A stretch of DNA of 64,000 nucleotides from an uncultured Caulobacterales bacterium. GTDB taxonomy: Bacteria; Pseudomonadota; Alphaproteobacteria; Caulobacterales; Maricaulaceae. Each line of letters begins with the position of its first letter. Within the stretch, counting starts at the first letter, position 1. Made by a program: the position numbers and the translations under genes. The stretch spans positions 1 through 64,000 of the forward strand of contig CALLBD010000016.1 of assembly GCA_938001915.1 (NCBI GenBank). Reading direction: 5' to 3'. Shown one piece after another: positions 24,953 through 34,072 of the stretch. The notes beneath the pieces were generated by a model that did not search any database, had not been told where the DNA came from, and was given only the letters and a program-made list of their open reading frames with translations.

Positions 24953-27397
24953 ATGAATACCCTCAAAAAATATGGCGCTTCAGCAGCCACACTTGGCCTA
25001 TTGCTAAGCGCGCCAGTAGCTTATGGCCAATCGCCAGCAAGTGAGGATAACAGACTTGCCGATGAACTCGTTGTTACAACGGATAGGGTTGGATTGATAG
25101 AAGACAGACCAACAGAAACTGTCTTTGGCCTGAGCCGTTCCGGCTATGAAACACCGCGTTCCATCAGTGTTATCAGTGACACGACTATTGACCGATATGC
25201 GATTGAAGATATTGATGATTTCATCACAACCACGCCCGGCACATTTGGCGGAAGTTTCTTCGGCGTTCCGGGCTCTATTTCAATCCGGGGCGGGATTTCT
25301 GAGAGTTATTTTAGAGGCTTCAAGCGGGTTCTCAACAATGGCTTATTTCCAACGCCCATTGGGGCAGCCGACCGGGTCGAGATTGTCCGAGGCGCGACGC
25401 CCGTCACCTATGGCGCGGGGCGTATCGGAGGCTTTCTGAACTTTCACCCTTCTGCCGCTGGCGCAAATGAAAGCGCGCCGGAAGTGATTAATGGCTCCGT
25501 TGCTGTCACACTAGGCTCATATGATAAGAAAAATATCTCCGCCAATATCAATTTTCCGCTCGGTAATGAGACGCTTGACGGCGGGCTTTCGGTCTATGCA
25601 GAATATGATGACTCGGAGAGCTTCTACCGCGGCCGCGAGCCGCAACATGAATTACTCCAGGTCGATTTTTTCCATGAGTTGGGTAATGGGTTTAGTGTCG
25701 AGCTTGGCGGTATGTATTTCAACTCCTCAGGATATTTGCAATCACCGGGCTGGAACAGGCTGACCCAAGACCTCATTGACGACGGTACCTATATCACGGG
25801 GGTAGACACGGATATTGTCGACGCAAATGGCGACGGACAATTAAATCCAAGCGAAATTGACGCCGTTGTGGGGACCTTTTTCGGCGCGTCCAATATTCGC
25901 ACCTTTGTAGACTTTGGCGTCTTTGGTTTTCCCGATGCCTATGCTCTAGACAGCGGCGTTGGCACAACGACGCTTAGCCCGCGCGACGTTTTCATTTCGG
26001 ACCAAGACATTGCCGACTCCGAGTCCATTACGCTTTATGGTGACATAAAAAAAGAGTTTGACGATGGCAGCTCCGCAAAGGTTCAAATTTTTTATGACGA
26101 GGCCGACGGCGCGCTGAATAATAGTTTTGGCTTTGCGGCGCTTCATGAAATGAATGTGCTAGAAATCAAAGGCGCTTACACCAAAGGCTTTGAGCTGTCG
26201 GAAGCTGTGAAAGTCGACGTACATGCCACGGCGTCGCACAGGGCCTATCAGTCTCGGCTCAGAGAGCAGTTCTTATCGGGCTACCTTGTACTTGACCGCC
26301 GCGACCTCAGCCGCGGCCCGACAGCCACCGATATTTTTGCGACGCCTCTGACAGATAATTCTATTGCTTGGGACTCAGATTTTGACTCCGACTGGACAGA
26401 TACAGGCGCGGCTTTGCTCACGGATATCCAACTTGGGAATTTCAGTCTCTTACTAGGCGGGCGCTATGATGAATATGATGTCGAGTCCCGTGATGACGGG
26501 GCCACAACATTTGGCGCGCCCACACAAGGCGAGGCCTCCGAAGGCGATTTTTCCTATTCCGCAAGCCTGAGCTATCGCTCGCAGCTCGGCATCGCTCCCT
26601 ATATAACTTATGCTGAAGGCTCCGAACCGCTCTATAATTCCAATGGCGGTATTTCACCGGGGCCTGCCAGCGCGGAAGAATTCTTATTCGACTCTGAACT
26701 TTTAGAACTCGGGATAAAATTCAACCTCCTCGACGAACGCTTGACGGGCTCGCTGGCCTATTATGATCAAAGCCGAACCTTGATTGATGCCTTTCAGAAT
26801 GTGAACCAAGAGACCTCAGAAGGGATTGAGGCAGAGCTTCGCTACCTCATCAATGATAATTTCACCCTTACGGGCGCGGCGACCTTCCAAAGCTTTGACA
26901 TCGCCCCCGTCGGCGAATGCGGGTCGGGCAATGGTGCCTTTTTTGTTATTTCGCCCACTCACCCAACGGTCAATGCATTCGGTCAAACGATTTCAGCCGA
27001 GCAAGGCTTTGGCGGGCTTTTCGCGGCCCTGAACGCCAGCTGCCTACCCGAGCTCCAAGAGGGGTATAAACGAACCACCATTCCCGACACGGTCCTGTCG
27101 AGCTTCGTGACCTATACATCAGATGAAACATCCAAAGGGGTAACCTATGGCGGCACATTGGGCGCGACCTATGTGTCTGAAACCAGCGGCCAAACTGTGA
27201 CGGCCGTGACCCTGCCGGATTACATAAACACGCGCGCGGCGGCCTTTGCTGACGTCGGAAATTTCAATCTCACCGTGACGGTCGATAATCTCTTTGACGT
27301 AACCTATTTCCAGCCGCTGCAAGATGTCTATCAAGAAGTCGCGGCTCTACCGGGGCAAGGCCGCACATTCAGGGTTACGGGTAAGGTTAGCTTTTAG
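24953..27397 (+). CDS. TonB-dependent outer-membrane receptor with an EF-hand loop
   Basis: An 814-residue receptor with signal peptide cleaved after AYGQ. The plug domain starts with ETPRSISVISDTTIDRY (near 64-80), with SISIRGG and VEIVRGATPVTYGAGRIGG further on, similar to siderophore-type receptors (FhuE/FecA class). The barrel ends in RTFRVTGKVSF with the aromatic C-terminus expected for BAM insertion. Residues 290-301 (25820-25855) read DANGDGQLNPSE, a perfect 12-residue EF-hand calcium loop inserted in an extracellular loop or strand turn. The substrate is unknown; context is an MFS transporter and no Fur box is certain. Confidence 0.9.
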   Translation: MNTLKKYGASAATLGLLLSAPVAYGQSPASEDNRLADELVVTTDRVGLIEDRPTETVFGLSRSGYETPRSISVISDTTIDRYAIEDIDDFITTTPGTFGGSFFGVPGSISIRGGISESYFRGFKRVLNNGLFPTPIGAADRVEIVRGATPVTYGAGRIGGFLNFHPSAAGANESAPEVINGSVAVTLGSYDKKNISANINFPLGNETLDGGLSVYAEYDDSESFYRGREPQHELLQVDFFHELGNGFSVELGGMYFNSSGYLQSPGWNRLTQDLIDDGTYITGVDTDIVDANGDGQLNPSEIDAVVGTFFGASNIRTFVDFGVFGFPDAYALDSGVGTTTLSPRDVFISDQDIADSESITLYGDIKKEFDDGSSAKVQIFYDEADGALNNSFGFAALHEMNVLEIKGAYTKGFELSEAVKVDVHATASHRAYQSRLREQFLSGYLVLDRRDLSRGPTATDIFATPLTDNSIAWDSDFDSDWTDTGAALLTDIQLGNFSLLLGGRYDEYDVESRDDGATTFGAPTQGEASEGDFSYSASLSYRSQLGIAPYITYAEGSEPLYNSNGGISPGPASAEEFLFDSELLELGIKFNLLDERLTGSLAYYDQSRTLIDAFQNVNQETSEGIEAELRYLINDNFTLTGAATFQSFDIAPVGECGSGNGAFFVISPTHPTVNAFGQTISAEQGFGGLFAALNASCLPELQEGYKRTTIPDTVLSSFVTYTSDETSKGVTYGGTLGATYVSETSGQTVTAVTLPDYINTRAAAFADVGNFNLTVTVDNLFDVTYFQPLQDVYQEVAALPGQGRTFRVTGKVSF

Positions 27398-27439
27398 GGG
27401 AGCGCTTCGACGCGGTCTGATAATTTTCAAAATGACCGA

Positions 27440-27516
27440 TGGTAGTGAGAGAGAGACTTGAACTCTCGACCTCAGGATTATGAGTCCTGCGCTCTAACCA
27501 GCTGAGCTACCTCACC
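27440..27516 (-). tRNA. tRNA-Met (anticodon CAT)
   Basis: The minus strand gives a complete cloverleaf. The acceptor is GGTGAGG with TCTCACT, discriminator A and encoded CCA (27440-27442). The D arm is GCTC/GAGC, the anticodon stem CAGGA/TCCTG surrounds CTCATAA, and the T arm is GAGAG/CTCTC around TTCAAGT. The general sequence matches alphaproteobacterial elongator tRNA-Met; an Ile2 (lysidine-CAT) identity is less likely but not excluded by the anticodon alone. It lies between the receptor and the bkd operon. Confidence 0.93.
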
Positions 27517-27609
27517 ATCCGTCGAATGAGCGCGCCATATAGGACAGCGGCGCTGAACTGCCAAGCTTAAATATCGGTCAAATTTCGGCTTAAATCTGAG
27601 GCGCGCCGC

Positions 27610-28926
27610 TTACAGCACAAATATGCTGGTGGGGTCCTCAACGCGCGCTTTCAAATCCTGCATCATTTTCGCGGCGTCATAGCCATCGATGACGCGGTGG
27701 TCACAAGACACAGAGAAATTCATCACGAGGCGCGAACGGATTTCACCGTCCTCCCGCACGAGTGTCTCGCGAATTTTATTTGGTCCAAAGATAGCGACTT
27801 CGGGGCGGTTAATCACAGGGGTTGTAACAATCCCGCCGAGCGGACCCAGCGAGGTGAGCGTGGTTGTCGCGCCCGATAAATCCTCGCCCGAGAGCTGATT
27901 ATTGCGCGCGGCTTCCGCCAGCCGCGTAATCTCTGCGGCAAGCTCCCAGACCGATTTAGCTTGCGCAGTCTTCACAACAGGGACAATTAAACCGCCCTCT
28001 GTCTGGGTTGCTATGCCAAGATTGAGACCTTCAAAACGGGCGACATAACCTCTCTCATCTTCGTAGCGCGCATTAAATTGCGGCCAATCCACAAGGGTTA
28101 CGGCCAGCGCCCGAATGAGAAGCGGCAAGACCGTGAGCTTGGGTTTCTCCTCGCTGCGGCGGGCATTCATACGCGCGCGCATGGCCTCTAGGGCTGTGAC
28201 ATCAAATTCTTCGACATAGGTGAAATGCGGAATATTGCGTTTGGACTCAGCCATGCGGGCGGCAATCACGCGGCGCAGCCCAATGACTTTTTCCCGTGTC
28301 TCTCCCGGCTCTGGTCTATTATCTTTACCCGTATCTTCATCAATATCTTGTGGCCGAGCTGTCTCCTGCGGCTGGGAGACCACAGGAGACAGCTCGGCTG
28401 CGGGCGCTGGAGGGCCACCCGCAATGAGAAAAGCGTCAAGATCAGCATGAGACACGCGCGTCTTTTCGCTGGGCACGTCCGCCAAATCGATATTCAATCG
28501 CGCCGCACGGGCGCGGACAGCTGGCGAGGCCAAAACCTTGCCGCTCGTCACGCTGCGGGAAACGGCGGGCGTTGGGGTCATTGGCGGCGGTGTCTTGTCT
28601 GGCGTTGTTTGGACTCCGGCCTCACCCTCTGTCTCTTGCGGTGCAGAATTTTCGGGTGTTTCCAGCGCGTCGGCATTGCCTGCGCCTTCAATCTCTAAGG
28701 TCACAAGCACCGCACCAACCGCGAGCATGTCCCCCGCCTCGCAGGTGAGAGATGTAATCACCCCGTCCACGGGCGAGGTAAGCTCAATCGTCGCCTTATC
28801 CGTCATCGCATCTGCAATGGGATCTTCTTCTGAGACTGTATCGCCAACCGCGACATGCCACGCCGTAATTTCAGCTTCGACAACGCCTTCCCCGATGTCG
28901 GGTAATTTATAAATATAACTCCCCAT
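27610..28926 (-). CDS. bkdB: Branched-chain 2-oxoacid dehydrogenase E2 (dihydrolipoyl acyltransferase)
   Basis: A 438-residue E2. One lipoyl domain carries Lys44 in AMTDKATIELTSP. A linker rich in A, P, E and T follows. The peripheral-subunit binding domain has VLASPAVRARAARLNIDLAD near residue 130. The catalytic domain has the active-site SCDHRVIDGYDAAK near the C-terminus. It transfers the acyl group to CoA in branched-chain amino acid breakdown. No E3 gene is adjacent. It begins 2 bases after the E1-beta stop. Confidence 0.92.
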   Translation of the reverse strand: MGSYIYKLPDIGEGVVEAEITAWHVAVGDTVSEEDPIADAMTDKATIELTSPVDGVITSLTCEAGDMLAVGAVLVTLEIEGAGNADALETPENSAPQETEGEAGVQTTPDKTPPPMTPTPAVSRSVTSGKVLASPAVRARAARLNIDLADVPSEKTRVSHADLDAFLIAGGPPAPAAELSPVVSQPQETARPQDIDEDTGKDNRPEPGETREKVIGLRRVIAARMAESKRNIPHFTYVEEFDVTALEAMRARMNARRSEEKPKLTVLPLLIRALAVTLVDWPQFNARYEDERGYVARFEGLNLGIATQTEGGLIVPVVKTAQAKSVWELAAEITRLAEAARNNQLSGEDLSGATTTLTSLGPLGGIVTTPVINRPEVAIFGPNKIRETLVREDGEIRSRLVMNFSVSCDHRVIDGYDAAKMMQDLKARVEDPTSIFVL

Positions 28927-28928
28927 CT

Positions 28929-29942
28929 CTACGCCTCCATCACATCGCGCAGCGCATTACCCACCCGCTTGGGTCCTGGGAAATAGGCCCATTCCTGCGC
29001 ATGGGGATAGGGCGTGTCCCATCCCGTCACGCGCTGAATAGGGGCTTCGAGCGCGTAGAAACAGCGCTCTTGGACTTGGGCGGCAAGTTCAGCCCCAAAG
29101 CCAGAGGTGCGCGTCGCCTCGTGCAAGATCACGCAGCGCCCTGTTTTATTCACCGAGGCCTCAATGGCCGCAATATCAAGCGGTAAGAGTGAGCGGAGAT
29201 CGAGAATATCAGCCTCCACGCCCATATCTTCAGCAACCTTTTGCGCGACCCAAACCATCGTACCATAGGCCAGAATTGTGACATCCGCCCCGTCACTGAT
29301 TTTGCGCGCTTCGCCAATTGGGACCGTGTAATGACCGCTTGGGACTTCGCCTAGCTCATGGCCGCGCCATGTCTTTGCGGGGGCATGAGGGTCTCCGTAG
29401 AACGGGCCATTGTAAAGGCGCTTAGGTTCTAAAAACAAAATGGGGTCATTATCCTCAATCGCAGAAATCAACATACCCTTCGCGTCATAGGGGTTAGACG
29501 GGATAACGGTCTTGAGGCCCGCAATATGTGTGAAGAGCGCTTCGGGCGATTGGCTATGGGTCGTGCCGCCATAAATGCCGCCGCCAACCGGCGTGCGAAT
29601 AGTGATAGGCGCCGTAAAATCGCCATTAGACCGATAGCGCAATCGAGCGGCTTCGGAGGCAATTTGATCATAGGCAGGATAAATATAATCAGCGAATTGA
29701 ATTTCCGCGACAGGGCGCAGGCCGTTTGCCGCCATACCAATCGCGATGCCAACAATGCCGCCCTCAGAAATCGGTGTATCGAAACAGCGGTGTAATCCGT
29801 GCGTGTCCTGCAGACCTGCGGTCGCGCGAAACACGCCGCCAAAATAGCCGACATCTTCACCAAAAACGAGCACGTCGGAATCTTGGCTCATTTTGACGTC
29901 AAGCGCGTCGCGAATAGCTTCGATCATATTCATCTGCGGCAT
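28929..29942 (-). CDS. bkdA2: Branched-chain 2-oxoacid dehydrogenase E1 beta
   Basis: A 337-residue transketolase-like subunit: VFGEDVGYFGGVFRATAGL near residue 26, VRTPVGGGIYGGTTHSQSPE-like text (RTPVGGGIYGGTTHSQS) near 124, and DLRSLLPLDIAAIEASV. It forms the alpha2beta2 E1 with the preceding subunit to decarboxylate branched-chain oxoacids. Spaced 3 bases from the E1-alpha stop. Confidence 0.94.
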   Translation of the reverse strand: MPQMNMIEAIRDALDVKMSQDSDVLVFGEDVGYFGGVFRATAGLQDTHGLHRCFDTPISEGGIVGIAIGMAANGLRPVAEIQFADYIYPAYDQIASEAARLRYRSNGDFTAPITIRTPVGGGIYGGTTHSQSPEALFTHIAGLKTVIPSNPYDAKGMLISAIEDNDPILFLEPKRLYNGPFYGDPHAPAKTWRGHELGEVPSGHYTVPIGEARKISDGADVTILAYGTMVWVAQKVAEDMGVEADILDLRSLLPLDIAAIEASVNKTGRCVILHEATRTSGFGAELAAQVQERCFYALEAPIQRVTGWDTPYPHAQEWAYFPGPKRVGNALRDVMEA

Positions 29943-29945
29943 GAT

Positions 29946-31196
29946 CTACTCCCGCTCTTTGGCGAACATACGTTTTTGTTCATCCAGATGCGGCAGCGGA
30001 CGCTCATAGACTTGCTCAAACATGGTGTAATCATTCACCTTAGTTTCGCCCGATAAATTACCCATCGCCTCGGCGGCCTTATAGGCGTCTCGGACCTCGG
30101 ATTTACAGGCCTCCAGCAAAGCCGCGTGACGGGTCTCGTCCCACTCTCCGATTAAGATGAGGTGGTTTTTCAATCGCTCCAGCGGGTCGCCAAATGGCCA
30201 AACCTCTGGCTCGCTTTCAGGACGATATTTCGTCGGGTCATCCGAGGTCGAGTGCCCAGATTTACGGTAAGTGAAATGCTCTATCAGTGTCGCGCCGCCG
30301 CCGCGCCGCGCCCGTTCCGCCGCCCATTTCGTCGCCGCATAGACGGCCAGAACATCATTGCCGTCCACGCGTAAGGTAGCCAGTCCATAGCCCGTGCCGC
30401 GCGCCGCAAAGGTTTCGCCCTCGCCCGCCGCAATGCCCTGGAAAGAGCTAATCGCCCATTGATTATTGACGACATTAATAATGCAAGGCGCGCGGTAGGT
30501 TGAGGCAAAATTAAGGGCGTAATGAAAATCACCCTCGGCCGTCGCGCCCTCGCCCGTGAAGACAGAGGCAATTTCATCACTATTCTTATAAGCGCTCGCC
30601 ATCGCCCAGCCAACGCCTTGAATAAGCTGCGTCCCCAGATTTCCCGAAATGGAGAAGAACCCATGCTTCTTGAAAGAATAGAGGACGGGAATGGATTTGC
30701 CGTCCAGCGGATCGCCCGAGTTAGAGAGACATTGGCACATCATCTCTTTCATACTCGCCCCGCGGTTAATCAATATGCCTTGCTGGCGGTACGTTGGGAA
30801 AATCATATCCGTGTCATTGAGCGCCAATGCATGCCCAATAGAAACGGCTTCTTCTCCAGTCGACTTCATATAAAAGCTCATCTTGCCCTGGCGCTGCATG
30901 GTGAACATGCGCTCATCCATCGCGCGGGTTAGGGCGATATCGCGAAGCGCGCCCCGCAGGACTTCCGCAGAAATGTCAGGCACCCAATCACCTTGTGTCT
31001 CCCCGTTAAAGCGCAATACGCGAATGAGAGAGGTCGCATGGGCCCGCGTCTCATCTGCATCACAAAGCGGGTCTGGGCGGGACGGAGAATGGGCGGCCGG
31101 AACCGATATATAGGAATAATCTGGCGTGTCCCCCGGACGAAAGGGCGGTTCTGGCACGTAGAGGCGTGAGCTATTTGATCCAGATTTTTTCGTCAT
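29946..31196 (-). CDS. bkdA1: Branched-chain 2-oxoacid dehydrogenase E1 alpha
   Basis: A 416-residue ThDP-dependent subunit. The E1 ThDP/Mg motif is GEGATAEGDFHYALNF followed by VNNQWAIS. The conserved phosphorylation-type and substrate loop RKSGHSTSDDPTKYR is near residue 307-321. It is the first gene of the operon and lies opposite the Lrp-family regulator at 31385 across a 188-base divergent region. Confidence 0.94.
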   Translation of the reverse strand: MTKKSGSNSSRLYVPEPPFRPGDTPDYSYISVPAAHSPSRPDPLCDADETRAHATSLIRVLRFNGETQGDWVPDISAEVLRGALRDIALTRAMDERMFTMQRQGKMSFYMKSTGEEAVSIGHALALNDTDMIFPTYRQQGILINRGASMKEMMCQCLSNSGDPLDGKSIPVLYSFKKHGFFSISGNLGTQLIQGVGWAMASAYKNSDEIASVFTGEGATAEGDFHYALNFASTYRAPCIINVVNNQWAISSFQGIAAGEGETFAARGTGYGLATLRVDGNDVLAVYAATKWAAERARRGGGATLIEHFTYRKSGHSTSDDPTKYRPESEPEVWPFGDPLERLKNHLILIGEWDETRHAALLEACKSEVRDAYKAAEAMGNLSGETKVNDYTMFEQVYERPLPHLDEQKRMFAKERE

Positions 31197-31250
31197 ATCT
31201 CTCTCAACGTTTCGGCCAGCCTATTACGGGACGGTGTAATTTTGAAACCA

Positions 31251-31352
31251 ATATACGCTAATTTCTGCCCGTATATCACCTAAATAGCAAATCATCATTG
31301 ACCCATAAACCATAAATGATAGGAGGATATTCTAATATATAGGATATATACG
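31251..31352. promoter_or_regulatory. Three ATATACG motifs in the bkd/bkdR divergent promoter
   Basis: ATATACG at 31251-31257 and its complement CGTATAT at 31270-31276 form a perfect inverted repeat with a 12-base spacer. A third ATATACG lies at 31346-31352. A TATATA-GGA-TATATA element (31336-31350) overlaps it. These are good candidates for binding sites of the adjacent Lrp-type regulator. Confidence 0.55.
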
Positions 31353-31384
31353 GCAAAAACCGCCGTAAAATCGGAGTTTTCGAC

Positions 31385-31891
31385 ATGGTGGGTAAAGCAC
31401 AAGAAAAGCTCGACAACATCGACGCAAAAATTCTCCATTTAATACAATCTGATGCGGGCCTGTCCGTTTCAGATATTTCAGAGGAAGTCGGATTATCCTC
31501 CTCGCCTTGTTGGCGGCGGATTAAGCGCATGGAAGAAATGGGCATAATAAAAGCCCGCGTGACCCTGCTTGACCGAAAGACGCTGGGTCTGGATTTCGAA
31601 GTCTTTGTGGCGGTCAAACTCGCGCTGCCCAATCGGACAAATATGGAAAAATTCGAACAAGCCGTGGCGCGCATGCCCGAAGTTGTTCAATGCGCCGTTG
31701 TCACAGGGGCCGTGGATTTCATGCTCAGGATTGTGACAACCGATATGCATGCTTATGAAGCTTTTCTGCGCGAAGTCCTGCTCTCTATTGATCTTGTCAG
31801 CGATGTGCAAAGCCGCATTGTTATGCGTCAGAGCAAAGACACAACAGCCGTTCCGCTTAATCTGATTAGCAATGCCGTACCGCGCTATTAA
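31385..31891 (+). CDS. Lrp/AsnC family transcriptional regulator (BkdR-like)
   Basis: A 168-residue regulator. The N-terminal helix-turn-helix is LSVSDISEEVGLSSSPCWRR near residues 25-44, and the C-terminal RAM domain is seen in VVTGAVDFMLRIVTTDMHAYEAF. Because it is divergent from the branched-chain oxoacid dehydrogenase operon, it probably activates that operon in response to a branched-chain amino acid, as BkdR does in Pseudomonas. GGAG lies upstream of the ATG. The 3' end overlaps the convergent NAT gene by 4 bases. Confidence 0.93.
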   Translation: MVGKAQEKLDNIDAKILHLIQSDAGLSVSDISEEVGLSSSPCWRRIKRMEEMGIIKARVTLLDRKTLGLDFEVFVAVKLALPNRTNMEKFEQAVARMPEVVQCAVVTGAVDFMLRIVTTDMHAYEAFLREVLLSIDLVSDVQSRIVMRQSKDTTAVPLNLISNAVPRY

Positions 31892-32685
31892 GTAATAAAA
31901 TTGCGTAATCTCTCACGCTCAGCGGGGGCCAGATTTAACTTTATCCCAAATTCGGACCGCAGCACCTCCAACGTAGGCGCGAGGCCCTTTATCATGTGTG
32001 TCTTTGTTTGCGCGCCGCGATGGGTAAGCGCACCGCCGTAAAAACTATTGCGGCCCGCTTTGGTAAACAGCCCCACGCCGAGGCCTAAGCGAAAATGGGA
32101 CTGCGGATGGTTTTCGGTCCAATGATTACCCGACAGAATATCAGCTCTATGGGCGGGCTGCGTTTCGACCGTATATTGATCACACCAAACGCCGTCTTGA
32201 AGGCGGCTGATGCGATAGCCAAATTCTGTATCTGCCTGAATACGGATACGCCCATCGCCATCATCGAGCTCATAGCCATCTTCAATTTTCAGCGGCACGC
32301 GCGCCGCGCGCCCGCCAAAGCCAACATCAGATATCCAGTCCTGCCCGTCCATATTCACGCGGTAAACCAAATGGGTGCGCGGCGGCGTCTCTATCGGGTC
32401 TCGCAGCCACACCCGTGCGAGCATAGGGACTGGCGCAAATCCCGCTTCCGCGAGCAAAGCCGCATAGAGCGTATTTAATTCAAAGCAATATCCACCGCGC
32501 CGCCCGCCCACAATTTTCTCGAACAATGCGTCAGGCCTCAGCTCCAGGGGCCGCCGCAGTAACACATCTAAATTCTCAAAGGGCACATGGCGCATATGAT
32601 GGTCTTGCAAAAGATGCAGACCGTCCAGGGTTGGCGGCGGCAAGGCGTCGAGGCCAATGCGGGAAAGATAGTCAGAGATATGCAT
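31888..32685 (-). CDS. nat: Arylamine N-acetyltransferase
   Basis: A 265-residue NAT with the full catalytic triad: Cys67 in RRGGYCFELN, His105 in PRTHLVYRV and Asp120 in WISDVGFGG. It acetylates arylamines, arylhydrazines or related acyl acceptors with acetyl-CoA. No clue to its native substrate is visible. Its neighbour on the same strand (phyH-like) lies 53 bases upstream. Confidence 0.94.
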   Translation of the reverse strand: MHISDYLSRIGLDALPPPTLDGLHLLQDHHMRHVPFENLDVLLRRPLELRPDALFEKIVGGRRGGYCFELNTLYAALLAEAGFAPVPMLARVWLRDPIETPPRTHLVYRVNMDGQDWISDVGFGGRAARVPLKIEDGYELDDGDGRIRIQADTEFGYRISRLQDGVWCDQYTVETQPAHRADILSGNHWTENHPQSHFRLGLGVGLFTKAGRNSFYGGALTHRGAQTKTHMIKGLAPTLEVLRSEFGIKLNLAPAERERLRNFIT

Positions 32686-32738
32686 ATCTTGTCCCTATGC
32701 GCCGTCCGCCCCTGCCACAAGGCAAGATGCCGTCCTAT

Positions 32739-33911
32739 TTAAATGCTGAGATCCATCAAATTATAATCTTTGAGACCCGCTTGCGCCGCCGCGCTCCATT
32801 TAAATTCATCCTGCCGATGGGCAAAAGGTTCATAGTGATAGGGCGTTTCTTCGGGGAAACGCTGGCGTCTGGCATCAATCGCCAGACCAATCAACCGAGA
32901 CCGTTTATCGATGAAAGCCTCGTCCATAATTGTAGCTTCGGCGTGCATGCCTGCGCCGCAGACATTCAAGACAGAGCTACGTTTGTGAAATCCAAAATTC
33001 ACAGACAGGCGCGGCTCAAAGCCTGTATTGGCGAAAGAGCCATGAATGATTTGGCGGCTATTAATGACCACATCGCCCGGGTTGCAAATAAGCGGTACGG
33101 CGTCAGGCAGACGTTCCGTACCTGCGGCTTCCACCATCTCGGCAATATTCGCGCGGCCTATTTTATGACTGCCGGGAATGACCCACACACCATTGACGGC
33201 GGTGCTGCCATAGACCTGCCCCATGAAATTAAAGCCGTGAATATCTTTATCAAAGTCGGGACTATCCCAATGCGTATCACCGTCCTGATGCCAAGACACC
33301 GCCGCGCCTAGCCCGGCATCTTTTATAAAAAGCCCTTCAGTGAAAGGGACGAAATCGGGGCCGTTAATCGCTTCCGCCATTTTCAACAAACCAGGATGCG
33401 CATAGGTGCGCAAACACGCAGGCGAAAATTGTAAGGACCCCGCGAGATAAACCGGCACAGCGGGCGGCGCGGTTTCGGGGGCTTCGGGTTCAAATAATTT
33501 AACTTGATGACGCCCATTGAAAATGTCTGTCCCGCCCAGCGGATCAGATAAAGGCCGCGCCCATTGCAAAGTCGGCGCTTTATTATCTGCGCCTAAAGCG
33601 GGCCGTCCCTGGCCATCTGTGGCTGCCCCCATATGCGCGGGGAAGTTCTCTCGCATTTTTTTGATATCAGCTTCGATATCCTTTAATTCGTCTTGGGATA
33701 AAACGTCCTCAAAAATATAGAAACCATATTCGGCATAGGCGTCCAGAATTTCTGCATCGATATTTCCGTCTGCGTCAAATTTCAAAGGCCCCCGATTAGG
33801 CAGCGCAAGAGCTTTGGCTTGGCCCTCTATGAGATAGGCTTTGACGGCCTCCGCTTCCTCGCCGTAATGGGCGGCGCAGGCCTCGATTGAGCGGCTGATA
33901 TCTTGATACAT
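32739..33911 (-). CDS. Phytanoyl-CoA dioxygenase (PhyH) family protein
   Basis: A 390-residue Fe(II)/2-oxoglutarate-dependent oxygenase. The metal triad is His208 and Asp210 in SWHQDGDTHW and His290 in QIIHGSFANTG. The 2-oxoglutarate-binding Arg is Arg301 in EPRLSVNFGF. The substrate is unknown; bacterial members hydroxylate diverse molecules. Same-strand neighbours are NAT (downstream) and gcrA (upstream, separated by a terminator). Confidence 0.91.
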   Translation of the reverse strand: MYQDISRSIEACAAHYGEEAEAVKAYLIEGQAKALALPNRGPLKFDADGNIDAEILDAYAEYGFYIFEDVLSQDELKDIEADIKKMRENFPAHMGAATDGQGRPALGADNKAPTLQWARPLSDPLGGTDIFNGRHQVKLFEPEAPETAPPAVPVYLAGSLQFSPACLRTYAHPGLLKMAEAINGPDFVPFTEGLFIKDAGLGAAVSWHQDGDTHWDSPDFDKDIHGFNFMGQVYGSTAVNGVWVIPGSHKIGRANIAEMVEAAGTERLPDAVPLICNPGDVVINSRQIIHGSFANTGFEPRLSVNFGFHKRSSVLNVCGAGMHAEATIMDEAFIDKRSRLIGLAIDARRQRFPEETPYHYEPFAHRQDEFKWSAAAQAGLKDYNLMDLSI

Positions 33912-34017
33912 ATTATCCTCCCTTAATCCTTTATGGATCCACCCTAAGAGAGAAAGCTTTTCCTGCGCAAGATATTTTCATCTTTACGAGACTCAGCTGC
34001 GCGCAGCTCACCCCAAT

Positions 34018-34047
34018 AAAAAAGCCCGCCTCTTGAGAGACGGGCTT
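34018..34047 (-). terminator. Rho-independent terminator of gcrA
   Basis: On the minus strand the stem GAAGCCCG...CGGGCTT with a short loop is followed by TTTTTT. On the plus strand the arms are AAGCCCG (34022-34028) and CGGGCTT (34041-34047), with the A run at 34018-34023. It lies 26 bases beyond the gcrA stop. Confidence 0.9.
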
Positions 34048-34072
34048 CTTAATAATCCTATGCGCCGTGAGT

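Noticed and set aside
27398-27609. tRNA-Met as an integration site for the receptor and MFS genes
   Set aside because: No integrase, direct repeat of the tRNA end or composition change was seen next to it.
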